This document shows, piece after piece, positions 43,700 through 53,296 of a stretch of 64,000 nucleotides of DNA. The stretch is from assembly GCF_003259375.1 (NCBI RefSeq), contig NZ_QLLN01000003.1, positions 424,955-488,954 of the forward strand. Direction: 5' to 3'. Below the pieces are notes generated by a model. The model did no database searches, was not told the origin of the DNA, and worked only from the letters and a program-made list of their open reading frames with translations. Made by a program: the position numbers and the translations under genes. The stretch's first letter is position 1. Each line of letters begins with the position of its first letter. Source of the stretch: Arenibacter echinorum. GTDB lineage: Bacteria; Bacteroidota; Bacteroidia; Flavobacteriales; Flavobacteriaceae.

Positions 43700-45283
43700 A
43701 TGATTACAGGGAAAAACTATATTGGAGTAGATACATCGGCCAAAAACAGTAGAATATATTCAACTTTCAATCCAAAATTAAATAAACCGACGGAATGGGT
43801 TTTCCATGAGGCTTCCCAAGAAGAGGTTAATGCCGCAGTAGAAAAGGCAGCAATTGCATTTGAAACCTATCGCAAATTCCCAGACAGCAAAAAAGCCGAA
43901 TTTTTAAAAGCTATTGCCAGTGAAATTGAAGCCTTGGGCGATGAATTGATTTCGGTTTATGTCCAGGAATCGGGATTACCCGAAGGCAGGGCAAAAGGAG
44001 AACGGGGAAGAACTATGGGGCAACTGCGGGCTTTTGCCACCTTATTGGAGGAGGGCTCTTGGGTAGAGGCCACTATAGATACCGCACAGCCGGATAGGGA
44101 GCCATTGCCAAAAGTAGATATTAGAAAAATGTTGCTTCCCATTGGTCCCATTGCCGTATTTGGCGCCAGTAATTTCCCATTGGCGTTTTCAACAGCAGGG
44201 GGAGATACCGCCAGTGCTTTGGCCGCAGGCTGCCCTGTAATTGTCAAAAGTCACCCAATGCATGCCGGCACAGGAGAGTTGGTCGCCTCGGCTATTGCCA
44301 AAGCAGCAAAAAAAACAGGTATGCCCGACGGCGTTTTCTCCAACCTAAATAGTAGGGATTCGGATGTAGGGCAATTATTGACCTTGCACCCAAAAGTGAA
44401 AGGTGTTGGTTTTACAGGTAGTACCAATGGAGGAATGGCACTCTATAAATTGGCCTCTCAAAGAAAAGAGCCAATCCCGGTTTTTGCCGAGATGGGCAGT
44501 ATTAATCCAGTAGTGGTGCTACCTTCTGCCTTGGAGCAAAAAGGGTCCGAATGGGCTGCTCAATACGCAGGGTCCATTGTACTGGGAGCTGGACAATTTT
44601 GCACTAACCCAGGACTTATAATAGGTATTAAAGGACAGGCCTTGGATGGTTTTATAACCAACTTGGGCAATGAAATAGAAAAATTGGAACCTACTTGTAT
44701 GTTGCACCCCAACATTTACGAAGGTTACGAAAAAGGAAAAAAGGAATTATCCTCCCAGCCCAAAACATCAGAAGTAGCTTCTTTTAAAGGTGAAGTTGCC
44801 CCTAATTTTGCCGAACAAAAAATATTAACGGTTGCTGCGAAAGACTTTTTGGAGAATCCTGTGCTACATAGGGAGGTTTTTGGTCCGTTTTCAATTCTTG
44901 TCCAATGTCAGGACAAAGCCGAATTGGTTACCGTAATCCAAAATTTGGAAGGACAATTGACAGGAACTATTCTAGGGACGGAGAACGAAATAAAAACCAG
45001 TCCAGAGGTAGTCAATGCTTTGGTAAATAGGGTAGGGCGTATCATTTTTAATGGTGTGCCCACCGGAGTGGAAGTGTGCCCGTCCATGATGCATGGAGGC
45101 CCATTTCCGTCCACAACGGACAGCAGATTTACCTCCGTTGGAACATCGGCCATTAGACGATGGGTAAGGCCAGTGTCTTTCCAAAGTTGGCCTGAAGAAT
45201 TATTACCTGATGCCCTAAAAAATAATAATCCCTTGGACATTATGAGGCTAGTAAACGGTGAGCACACCAAACAGAAGTTCTAG
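43700..45283 (+). CDS. 2,5-dioxovalerate (2-oxoglutarate semialdehyde) dehydrogenase
   Basis: 527 residues of the aldehyde dehydrogenase superfamily. Catalytic Asn158 (FGASNFPLAFS), Glu264 (VFAEMGSINP) and Cys301 (GAGQFCTNPG) are present. FAEMGSINPVVVLP and the C-terminal GGPFPSTTDSRFTSVGTSAI are typical of the KGSADH branch, which oxidises 2-oxoglutarate semialdehyde to 2-oxoglutarate with NAD(P). This is the last step in converting hydroxyproline to a citric-acid-cycle intermediate. Its 89-base spacer to the lyase gene contains paired hairpins. Confidence 0.92.
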   Translation: MITGKNYIGVDTSAKNSRIYSTFNPKLNKPTEWVFHEASQEEVNAAVEKAAIAFETYRKFPDSKKAEFLKAIASEIEALGDELISVYVQESGLPEGRAKGERGRTMGQLRAFATLLEEGSWVEATIDTAQPDREPLPKVDIRKMLLPIGPIAVFGASNFPLAFSTAGGDTASALAAGCPVIVKSHPMHAGTGELVASAIAKAAKKTGMPDGVFSNLNSRDSDVGQLLTLHPKVKGVGFTGSTNGGMALYKLASQRKEPIPVFAEMGSINPVVVLPSALEQKGSEWAAQYAGSIVLGAGQFCTNPGLIIGIKGQALDGFITNLGNEIEKLEPTCMLHPNIYEGYEKGKKELSSQPKTSEVASFKGEVAPNFAEQKILTVAAKDFLENPVLHREVFGPFSILVQCQDKAELVTVIQNLEGQLTGTILGTENEIKTSPEVVNALVNRVGRIIFNGVPTGVEVCPSMMHGGPFPSTTDSRFTSVGTSAIRRWVRPVSFQSWPEELLPDALKNNNPLDIMRLVNGEHTKQKF

Positions 45284-45287
45284 CAAA

Positions 45288-46295
45288 ATGGGCAGAAAAA
45301 CATTTTTTTGTGTGGATGCCCATACCTGCGGTAATCCTGTTAGGGTTGTTGCCGGGGGAGGACCAAATCTCCTAGGTCTGGACATGAGCGAAAAACGTCA
45401 ACATTTTTTAAAGGATTTCGACTGGATTCGTAAAGGGCTAATGTTCGAACCACGCGGACATGACATGATGAGTGGAAGCATTTTTTACCCGCCTTCAGAT
45501 CCTTCCAACGATTTTGGCATTCTATTTATAGAAACCAGTGGCTGTCTCCCCATGTGCGGTCATGGCACCATAGGGGCTATTACCATAGGGATAGAGGAAG
45601 GTCTTTTATCCCCAATGGAACCCGGAAAAATAAGAATGGAAACTCCTGCTGGCTTGGTAAATATTCAATATCAGCAAACTGGTAAAAAGGTGGATTGGGT
45701 AAAATTAACGAATGTTAAATCATACCTGGCCGCATCCGATCTTACTGTGATTTGTTCTGATTTAGGTGAACTTGTTTTTGATGTCTCCTATGGGGGCAAC
45801 TATTATGCTATTATTGACCCCCAAAAGAATTTTAAGGGCATTCAGGATTACTCCGCAGGCAAGTTGGTACAGTACAGTCAAGAAATAAGGGAGAAAATAA
45901 ATCTTAAATATCCCAACAAGTTTATCCATCCAGAGAACCCTACCATCAATAGTGTTAGTCATATCGAATGGACCGGCAACACCATATCACCGGAGGCCAC
46001 TGCAAGAAATGCTGTTTTCTATGGGGACAAGGCTATAGATAGGTCTCCCTGCGGCACTGGCACCTCTGCCCGAATGGCACAATGGCACGCCAAGGGTAAG
46101 TTAAAAGTAGGGGATGAGTTTATCCATGAAAGCTTTATTGGATCACAATTTATTGGGAAAGTGGAAGAAGAAACTACTTTGGCTGGAATAAAGGCCATCA
46201 TCCCCAGTATTAAAGGATGGGCACAGGTTTATGGCTACAACAATATCATCATTGATGATGATGATCCCTATGCCCACGGTTTTCAAGTAATTTAA
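45288..46295 (+). CDS. 4-hydroxyproline 2-epimerase (proline racemase family)
   Basis: 335 residues from the ATG at 45288, four bases after the dehydrogenase stop; a GTG ten codons earlier would overlap that gene. Both acid/base cysteines are present, Cys90 in LPMCGHGTIGA and Cys255 in DRSPCGTGTSARM, so it is a racemase/epimerase and not a trans-3-hydroxyproline dehydratase, which has Thr at one position. In this operon it should convert trans-4-hydroxy-L-proline to cis-4-hydroxy-D-proline. Proline racemase activity is a less likely alternative. Confidence 0.92.
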   Translation: MGRKTFFCVDAHTCGNPVRVVAGGGPNLLGLDMSEKRQHFLKDFDWIRKGLMFEPRGHDMMSGSIFYPPSDPSNDFGILFIETSGCLPMCGHGTIGAITIGIEEGLLSPMEPGKIRMETPAGLVNIQYQQTGKKVDWVKLTNVKSYLAASDLTVICSDLGELVFDVSYGGNYYAIIDPQKNFKGIQDYSAGKLVQYSQEIREKINLKYPNKFIHPENPTINSVSHIEWTGNTISPEATARNAVFYGDKAIDRSPCGTGTSARMAQWHAKGKLKVGDEFIHESFIGSQFIGKVEEETTLAGIKAIIPSIKGWAQVYGYNNIIIDDDDPYAHGFQVI

Positions 46296-46299
46296 TATC

Positions 46300-47550
46300 A
46301 TGGAAAAAGATGTTTTGATCATAGGTGGGGGAATTGTTGGACTCTGTTCTGCCTATTTTTTACAAAAAGAGGGTCATAAGGTTACTGTATTGGACAAATC
46401 CGATATTACTTCCGGTGCGTCTTTTGTCAACGCTGGATATATTACCCCAAGCCATATTATTCCTTTGGCCTCTCCAGGAATGATTTCAAAAGGAATTAAA
46501 TGGATGTTCAATTCGTCCAGTCCATTTTATATGCAACCCCGCTGGGATACCGATTTTTTTAAATGGTCATGGTATTTCCATAAATCCTCCACTAAAGAAA
46601 AAGTAGCCTTGGCAATACCCTTGATCAAGGAAATAAATATTATTAGCAGGGAACTTTTTACCTCGATAAAGAACAGTGGGGATCTTGAGGATTTTCAACT
46701 GGAACGCAAGGGTTTACTTATGCTTTATAAAACCGAAAAGGAAGGTGAACATGAAATGCAGGTTGCCGAAAAGGCTTCGTTTTTAGGCCTTGAGGTTAGC
46801 TCATTGAACAAAAAAAAACTGGATTTACTTCAACCTAACGTTACCATGGACGTCAAAGGAGCTGTACATTATGAATGCGACGGACATACCACTCCAACGG
46901 AGTTCATGAAAAAAATGCTGGATTACTTGAAGAGGAGCGGGGTAATTGTTAAGACGAATGAAGAGGTCATTGACTTATCCACTGAAAATGGCCGAATAAC
47001 AAAGGTAACTACCAATAAGAATATCTATTCCCCTGAAGAAGTTGTCTTGGCAGCAGGGTCTTGGAGCGATAATTTATCAAAGAAATTGAAAATTAAACTT
47101 CCTATACAGGCAGGGAAGGGCTACCGGATAAATGTACCTAGACCTATAGGGATCACCATTCCGGCCATATTGATGGAAGCCAAGGTAGCGGTAACACCAA
47201 TGACGGAATATACCCGTTTTGCCGGCACCATGGAATTTTCGGGAATCAACGATGTTATTAGAAAAGAACGGGTTGAAGCCATAGCGAAAGCCACCACCGA
47301 ATTCTATCCGGAAATAAAAATAAATGAGGTAGAAAAAGCTGACGCCAAGAGTGGATTACGCCCGGTTTCGCCAGACGGATTGCCCTATATTGGCAAGAGT
47401 AGCGCTTTTAAAAATTTAACGGTTGCAACAGGGCATGCCATGATGGGTTGGAGTCTTGGCCCTGTGACCGGAAAATTGGTTTCGGAAATAATATCGGATA
47501 AAAAAACATCAATGGATATAAACGGTTTTTCCCCCAATAGACGATTCTAG
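46300..47550 (+). CDS. FAD-dependent D-hydroxyproline dehydrogenase
   Basis: 416 residues of the DAO/DadA family. The N-terminal dinucleotide-binding motif is DVLIIGGGIVGLCSAYFLQ, followed later by EEVVLAAGSWSD and the C-terminal GLRPVSPDGLPYIG with GHAMMGWSLGPVTGKL. It begins 4 bases after the epimerase stop. In the operon it should oxidise cis-4-hydroxy-D-proline to 1-pyrroline-4-hydroxy-2-carboxylate, handing electrons to the respiratory chain. Generic D-amino-acid dehydrogenase is the alternative name. No transporter or regulator gene is attached to the operon. Confidence 0.92.
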   Translation: MEKDVLIIGGGIVGLCSAYFLQKEGHKVTVLDKSDITSGASFVNAGYITPSHIIPLASPGMISKGIKWMFNSSSPFYMQPRWDTDFFKWSWYFHKSSTKEKVALAIPLIKEINIISRELFTSIKNSGDLEDFQLERKGLLMLYKTEKEGEHEMQVAEKASFLGLEVSSLNKKKLDLLQPNVTMDVKGAVHYECDGHTTPTEFMKKMLDYLKRSGVIVKTNEEVIDLSTENGRITKVTTNKNIYSPEEVVLAAGSWSDNLSKKLKIKLPIQAGKGYRINVPRPIGITIPAILMEAKVAVTPMTEYTRFAGTMEFSGINDVIRKERVEAIAKATTEFYPEIKINEVEKADAKSGLRPVSPDGLPYIGKSSAFKNLTVATGHAMMGWSLGPVTGKLVSEIISDKKTSMDINGFSPNRRF

Positions 47551-47607
47551 TCTTTAGAACCCAAAAAATGGTCTCAACTTAAAGAATCCGCCGCCATTTC
47601 ACAATTC

Positions 47608-47663
47608 AAAAAAAATCCAAATCATGAAAACGATCATAATTATGTCCGTTTTCATGATTTGGA
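47608..47663 (-). terminator. Strong terminator of the RND efflux operon
   Basis: A perfect 17-base-pair stem joins 47616-47632 and 47647-47663 around a 14-base loop. On the minus strand it is followed by eight T (47615-47608), so it ends the efflux operon. A 16-base perfect palindrome TACCTTTTAAAAGGTA (47683-47698) sits between it and the adaptor stop. Confidence 0.9.
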
Positions 47664-47710
47664 ATATTGATATTTAAAACTTTACCTTTTAAAAGGTAGA
47701 CCATTGTTTA

Positions 47711-48877
47711 CTATTCACTTCCCCCGGTCTCACTCAGTAAATTAAATCCTCCTTTAATTATGACCTGATCGCTATCCTTTAAATCACCCATTTCCGTAAT
47801 GGCCGTATATCCATTATAGCTATCTCCTATAACAACAGCTTTATTCTCAAAAACATACCCCTCATTCCCTTCCGAGACCAGGGACAAAACGTATTGGTTA
47901 TTATCCTGAACAACAAAACTCTCATTGGGCAAAGCATTACTACTCTGATTAGAGGTAATAATAGCTGCTTCCACAAACATGCCAACAGCAAAATTATGGT
48001 TTTCATCATCGTGCAAATGACCGTGTACTTGTACCGTTCTGCTATCCGAATCAATGGAAGTACCCACCAAATATACCTCGGCCTCATAATACTCCTGTGA
48101 GGCCTCCGAAATCTTAAATCGTATTATTTGGCCTTTTTTGACTTTCATGATATCCTTTTCGAAGACGGACAACTCCAGGTGGATATGGTCTGTGTTTACA
48201 ATTTCCATAATCTCATCGGCAGGGGAAACATACATCCCCTTACTAACATTTACTTTGGTTATGCTACCATCTATTGGGGCAAAAATGGTTGTCTCTGATG
48301 CCAAAATTCCCTTTTCAACATTTTCGGGAGATATATTTAACATTTTTAGTTTTTGCCGTAAACCGTTGTACCTAGCGAGATTGCGTTTGTATTCGCTCTC
48401 TGCCTTTAAGAAATTCTTTTGTGAAGTTATCTGCTCGGCAACAAGACTTTTTTGACGCTCAAACTCGGATTTAAGAAAATTAAGCTGTTCAAAGCTTTCC
48501 TGATATTCCTGTTGCATTTGAACAAATTCGGGATTTTCCAATGTAAGTAATGGCTGTCCTTTTTTTACCTTATTTCCGATCAGAAGGGGAGTTCTTTTTA
48601 TATAACCTCCGGCAAAGGCACTTACTATCGCTTTGTTTTGAGGAGGAACGTCTATAGTTCCAGTAACCTCTACCTCCACTGGAAAGTTCTGTTGACTAAG
48701 GCGCCCCAATTCCATATTCTCTCCGTCAAACTGGGCTTTGGAAATGTTTATTTTGTTTGCCGATTGTTCACTTTCAGCACTATTGCTAGTACCGTTATTC
48801 TTTTCGCTTGAATCCCCACAAGCAGACAAATTGAAGAAAAGGATTGTTACAGGAATTATATATAGTAATCGTGACAT
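47711..48877 (-). CDS. RND efflux periplasmic adaptor lipoprotein (CusB/CzcB type)
   Basis: 388 residues with a lipoprotein signal (MSRLLYIIPVTILFFNLSAC, Cys20). Domain order is that of membrane-fusion proteins: beta-barrel and lipoyl halves (about 65-100 and 195-225, including PLLIGNKVKKGQPLLTLENP and FAPIDGSITKVNVSKGMYV), a helical hairpin in between (105-180), and the distal barrel and MP domains. It bridges the inner-membrane pump to the outer-membrane channel. Ten bases separate it from the pump gene. It lacks the Met-rich N-terminus that binds copper in CusB, so the metal may not be copper. Confidence 0.93.
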   Translation of the reverse strand: MSRLLYIIPVTILFFNLSACGDSSEKNNGTSNSAESEQSANKINISKAQFDGENMELGRLSQQNFPVEVEVTGTIDVPPQNKAIVSAFAGGYIKRTPLLIGNKVKKGQPLLTLENPEFVQMQQEYQESFEQLNFLKSEFERQKSLVAEQITSQKNFLKAESEYKRNLARYNGLRQKLKMLNISPENVEKGILASETTIFAPIDGSITKVNVSKGMYVSPADEIMEIVNTDHIHLELSVFEKDIMKVKKGQIIRFKISEASQEYYEAEVYLVGTSIDSDSRTVQVHGHLHDDENHNFAVGMFVEAAIITSNQSSNALPNESFVVQDNNQYVLSLVSEGNEGYVFENKAVVIGDSYNGYTAITEMGDLKDSDQVIIKGGFNLLSETGGSE

Positions 48878-48887
48878 AGTATTTATT

Positions 48888-51800
48888 TTATAAGTTTAAA
48901 TAATTGATAGCAATGACCGTTTGATTATAGGCATTAAGATTCTCCAGATAAGTTAGGGTAATATTGTACCCATTTTCCATACTCAGTATGTATTGAAAAA
49001 AGTCTATTTCCCCGCTCTGATAGCTCAGGGTCGCTGTTTTTATAATTTCATCGGCAAGACCTTGCCCTTCAGTCTCATAATAGGCAAGTACTTCTTGATA
49101 CTTTTTTAATTGTCCCATTAGTGACTGGTATTTGGTCCTTAGCTGAACAGTATAATCCTCGGCTTCTGCCCGGGATACCTCCTTGGCTATTTTAGCCGCC
49201 TTAATTTTGGAGGCATTACCACTAAAAAACAACGGAATTTTAATCCCCACTTGAAAACCATAAAGGTTCTCTCCCAAAGTGGAATTGGTTCCTTGGAAAT
49301 AATTGAAGTTCAGATCCGGTAATAAATATTGTTGCTCCAGAGTACTTTTTGCTTGGAACATTTTTGTTCTATTTTCAAAAAACGACATCCCTGCATTATT
49401 TTCGATATTCACATCCATTTTCTGAAGTTTTTCCATGGGCATCGTCATAACCAAAAGGGTAGAATCTGGTTGCACCGTTTTAATGAGTTCTTGATACGCC
49501 AAATTGGCATCTTCAACTGCTTTTTTGTATAGTGTCTGAAGTTCTCTTTGCTTGGCCTGTGCCGTTATTTTTTCCAAATAATTACTTTCACCAAGTTCAA
49601 ACCTTCGTTGGGCGGAATAGGAAAAGCGTTCATACAGATCATTTAGTTCACTATAGGTCTTTTCCTTTTGCCTTGCGTATTGCAATCCGTGATAATTGGA
49701 AGCTAATTCCTGTTCCAGGATTCGCTTTTTCCGTTCATAGCCACTACTTTCAATATGGTAATTGGCCTTATTGACTCCTTTTTCCGCAAAATAAACGGTT
49801 GGAAACAGGAAGTTCTGCTGAATGCCAAATACCTCCAAGGGTTTGTTATTGATGGCAATATTATTTTGATCGTAATGATAATATAGGTCTGTCTTATCAA
49901 AATTAAAGGCACTACCAATAAGTGCTTTGGATTCATCCACCTTAAGTTTCGATGCCCTTAGTCCAGAATTGTTACTTAAGGCCAAGGTGTGAATTTCATC
50001 AAAATTGAGTCCAGTCTCCTGTGCCTGAACACCACTGACACCAACGAAGAAGAGTATTGCCAAACTTAGAACCTTAACACTGTTATTGGAATTGAGCGTC
50101 TCCTTTTTATCTTTTAAATGAAAAATAGAGTAGAGTATGGGCAATACCACCAAGGTTAATATAGTGGCGGTAATAAGCCCTCCAATAACCACTGTAGCAA
50201 GTGGCCTCTGCACCTCTGCGCCTACGTTAGTGGAAATAGCCATTGGAAGGAATCCCAGTGCGGCAGCGGAAGCGGTCAGCAAAACTGCTCTTAGCCGATC
50301 TTTTGATCCTTGTATAATAAGTTCGTCCGAATCTTCCATACCTGCATGTTTTAATTCTTTAAAATGTTCTATCAATACAATTCCATTAAGAACGGCAATC
50401 CCGAAAAGGGCTATAAAACCAACGCCGGCAGAGATACTAAATGGCATGTCCCGTACAAACAATAGAAGTATTCCACCTACGGCCGCCAAAGGAATGGCCG
50501 AGTAAATAATCAATGCCTCCCTTATGGAACTAAATGCAAAATAGAGCAATATTAGAATGAGTACCAACGCCACTGGAACTGCAATTTTTAGTCGGTCTTT
50601 GGCACTTTGTAAATTTTCGAATTGCCCCCCGTAGGTGATGGTGTAGCCGGTAGGTAGTTTTACATTCGTTTCGATCAGCTTTTGAACATCATCCACTACC
50701 GACTGAAGGTCCCTATTTCTAACATTGATACCCACTACTATCCTGCGTTTGGTATCGTCCCTTGAGATTTTGGCCGCTCCGGTCGTATAGGAGATTTGGG
50801 CCAACTCCCCTAAAGGAACCTTACCGGCCGACGGGGTGTCCACATACAAATTCTTCAGATTGGAAATATCCTGTCTACTTTTTTGATCCAGCCTCAGGGT
50901 TAGGTCAAATCGCTTTTCTCCTTCAAAGACGCTCCCTAGATTGGTCCCGGCAAACCCCATGGAAATAAGACCGTTCAAATCGGCAATATTAAGACCATAT
51001 CTGGCAATTTTTGCTCTGTCGAATTTTACGTTCATTTGCGGAAGTCCTGCAATTTTCTCTACCGTTATGTCTGCCGCACCCTCCACATTCTGAATAAGGT
51101 TTCTTATTTCATTTCCTTTTTTATTCAAGATTTCCAGGTCATCACCGAAAACTTTAATGGCAATATCCGCACGGACCCCCGTAATAAGCTCGTTAAAGCG
51201 CATTTCAATGGGCTGGGTAAATTCTACCTCCATACCTGGGATCACTGCCAAGGCCTCCTTAAATTTATCTGCCAATTCATCCTTGCTCTCTGCAGAAACC
51301 CATTCCTTTTTGGATTTTAGGATAATGATTACATCACTCTCCTCCATAGACATAGGGTCTGTAGGTACTTCTGCCGCACCAATTCTGGTAACCACTTGTT
51401 TTACCTCCGGGAAATTATCCAGGAGAATCCGTTCTATCTTGGTGGTAATTGCAACAGTTTCGCTCAAAGAGGTTCCTGTTTTTAAAACGGGCTGTATCAC
51501 AAAGTCACCCTCATCCAGGGTAGGCACAAATTCTCCGCCCATTGTGGTGAACAGGTATATGGACCCCCCCAATAGCAACACGGAAATGGCCAACACCAAT
51601 TTTTTCTTTTTAAGTGCCCAACGAATAATGGGATCATAAGACCTATTAAGAAAATTCATCAGTCGTACCGAAATATTTTTAGGGGAAGAGGTAGAAGGTT
51701 TTATAAATATGGAGGCGGCCACCGGAACATAGGTAAAACATAGGATCATGGCACCTATTAAAGCAAAACTAAATGTTAGGGCCATGGGTTTAAACATTTT

Positions 51801-53225
51801 TCCTTCAACACCGCTCAATGATAGAATTGGAATAAACACTATTAATATGATCAGCTGGCCAAAAATGGCGGAGTTCATCATTTTGGAAGCACCATTAAAA
51901 GTGATTTCATTTTTTAGTAGCTGTCGGTCCTTTGTACCCAACAGTTGCAATTCTCCCTTCTTAGCGGTTATTTGAAAAGCTATGAACTCAACAATAATAA
52001 CTGCTCCATCTATAATAATCCCAAAGTCTATGGCCCCTAAGCTCATAAGGTTGGCATCTACCCCAAAAATATACATTAAGGAGAGCGCAAATAGTAAACA
52101 AAGAGGAATTACGGAAGCCACTACCAAACCGGATCGTAGATTTCCGAGTAATAAGACGACTACAAAAATAACGATCAAACAACCTAGAATCAAGTTTTCA
52201 GCAACGGTAAAAGTTGTTTTGCCAATAAGCTCGCTACGTTCCAAAAATCCATTTATAAAAACACCTTCGGGCAAGGTCTTGGAAATAGCGTCTATTCGTT
52301 CATGAACGGCATCAATAACCTTTTTGGAATTGGCATCCTTAAGCATCATTACCTGCCCTAAAACCTTTTCTCCTTCACCATTTCCAGTAATGGCGCCAAA
52401 GCGGGTGGCACTACCGAAACCAACCTCCGCTATATCCTTAATATAAATAGGGAGATTGTTCGTTGATTTAACCACAATGTTTTCAATATCCTTAAGTGAA
52501 GTAATAAGACCTTCGCCCCGAATAAAGTAGGCCTGGTTTACTTTTTCAATATAACCTCCTCCTGAAACGCTGTTATTTTTCTCCAAGGCCGTAAAAATAT
52601 CGGCAGTGGTTATATTCATAGCGTTCAACTTTTGGGTATTAATGGCTACTTCATATTGTTTTAAATAGCCGCCCCAAGTATTCACTTCAACCACCCCCGG
52701 AATTCCAGAAAGTTGCCTCTTTACCACCCAATCCTGAATGGTACGCAGGTCCATAGCCGAATACTTGTCCTTGTACCCAGGCTTGGTATCCAGGATGTAC
52801 TGATAAATTTCGCCAAGACCAGTTGTGATCGGGCCCATTTGGGGAGTACCGAAACCTGCAGGGATTTTCTCTGAGGCCGAAATTAATTTTTCGGAAATTA
52901 ACTGACGGGGCAAATAGGTTCCCATATTGTCTTCAAAGACAATGGTAACCACCGAGAGTCCAAATTTTGACACCGAACGTATTTCAACAACGCCAGGCAA
53001 ATTGGCCATTTCCAGTTCCACTGGATAGGTTATGAATTGCTCCATATCCTGGGTGGACAAATTTTGGGAGGTGGTTATTACCTGTACCTGATTGTTGGTG
53101 ACATCGGGAACAGCACCAATGGGTATCTGGGTTAAGGAATACAGTCCAAAACCTATAATAAATAATGTGAGTAAAAAGACAATTAATTTGTTCTTTACAC
53201 TGAATTGTATAATTTTAGATAACAT
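48888..53225 (-). CDS. CzcA/CusA-type RND metal efflux pump fused to a TolC-like outer-membrane channel domain
   Basis: 1445 residues. Residues 1 to about 1040 are a full heavy-metal RND pump: IPIGAVPDVTNNQVQV at the start, and in helix 4 GAIDFGIIIDGAVIIVE, with the Asp/Asp/Glu proton-relay residues of CzcA. Then LSLAILFFVGVSGVQAQE (about 1052-1070) looks exactly like a Sec signal peptide, and residues 1070-1445 are an outer-membrane efflux protein (two long helical hairpins, for example EKTYSELNDLYERFSYSAQR, and strand segments such as YGFQVGIKIPLFF). The frame is continuous with no stop. The single gene therefore encodes two of the three parts of an efflux complex, the adaptor following. 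Junction near 50020-50110. Confidence 0.95.
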   Translation of the reverse strand: MLSKIIQFSVKNKLIVFLLTLFIIGFGLYSLTQIPIGAVPDVTNNQVQVITTSQNLSTQDMEQFITYPVELEMANLPGVVEIRSVSKFGLSVVTIVFEDNMGTYLPRQLISEKLISASEKIPAGFGTPQMGPITTGLGEIYQYILDTKPGYKDKYSAMDLRTIQDWVVKRQLSGIPGVVEVNTWGGYLKQYEVAINTQKLNAMNITTADIFTALEKNNSVSGGGYIEKVNQAYFIRGEGLITSLKDIENIVVKSTNNLPIYIKDIAEVGFGSATRFGAITGNGEGEKVLGQVMMLKDANSKKVIDAVHERIDAISKTLPEGVFINGFLERSELIGKTTFTVAENLILGCLIVIFVVVLLLGNLRSGLVVASVIPLCLLFALSLMYIFGVDANLMSLGAIDFGIIIDGAVIIVEFIAFQITAKKGELQLLGTKDRQLLKNEITFNGASKMMNSAIFGQLIILIVFIPILSLSGVEGKMFKPMALTFSFALIGAMILCFTYVPVAASIFIKPSTSSPKNISVRLMNFLNRSYDPIIRWALKKKKLVLAISVLLLGGSIYLFTTMGGEFVPTLDEGDFVIQPVLKTGTSLSETVAITTKIERILLDNFPEVKQVVTRIGAAEVPTDPMSMEESDVIIILKSKKEWVSAESKDELADKFKEALAVIPGMEVEFTQPIEMRFNELITGVRADIAIKVFGDDLEILNKKGNEIRNLIQNVEGAADITVEKIAGLPQMNVKFDRAKIARYGLNIADLNGLISMGFAGTNLGSVFEGEKRFDLTLRLDQKSRQDISNLKNLYVDTPSAGKVPLGELAQISYTTGAAKISRDDTKRRIVVGINVRNRDLQSVVDDVQKLIETNVKLPTGYTITYGGQFENLQSAKDRLKIAVPVALVLILILLYFAFSSIREALIIYSAIPLAAVGGILLLFVRDMPFSISAGVGFIALFGIAVLNGIVLIEHFKELKHAGMEDSDELIIQGSKDRLRAVLLTASAAALGFLPMAISTNVGAEVQRPLATVVIGGLITATILTLVVLPILYSIFHLKDKKETLNSNNSVKVLSLAILFFVGVSGVQAQETGLNFDEIHTLALSNNSGLRASKLKVDESKALIGSAFNFDKTDLYYHYDQNNIAINNKPLEVFGIQQNFLFPTVYFAEKGVNKANYHIESSGYERKKRILEQELASNYHGLQYARQKEKTYSELNDLYERFSYSAQRRFELGESNYLEKITAQAKQRELQTLYKKAVEDANLAYQELIKTVQPDSTLLVMTMPMEKLQKMDVNIENNAGMSFFENRTKMFQAKSTLEQQYLLPDLNFNYFQGTNSTLGENLYGFQVGIKIPLFFSGNASKIKAAKIAKEVSRAEAEDYTVQLRTKYQSLMGQLKKYQEVLAYYETEGQGLADEIIKTATLSYQSGEIDFFQYILSMENGYNITLTYLENLNAYNQTVIAINYLNL

Positions 53226-53296
53226 AATTCATTGATAAAAAGATTGCAAGCTATTGCAAAACAGCTTGTTAAATAATGATTTAAATCAGTAATGAA

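Noticed and set aside
50018..50110. A frameshift or missed stop separating the RND pump from a separate TolC gene
   Set aside because: The frame is continuous through the junction with normal composition, and fused proteins of about this length are known in Bacteroidota.
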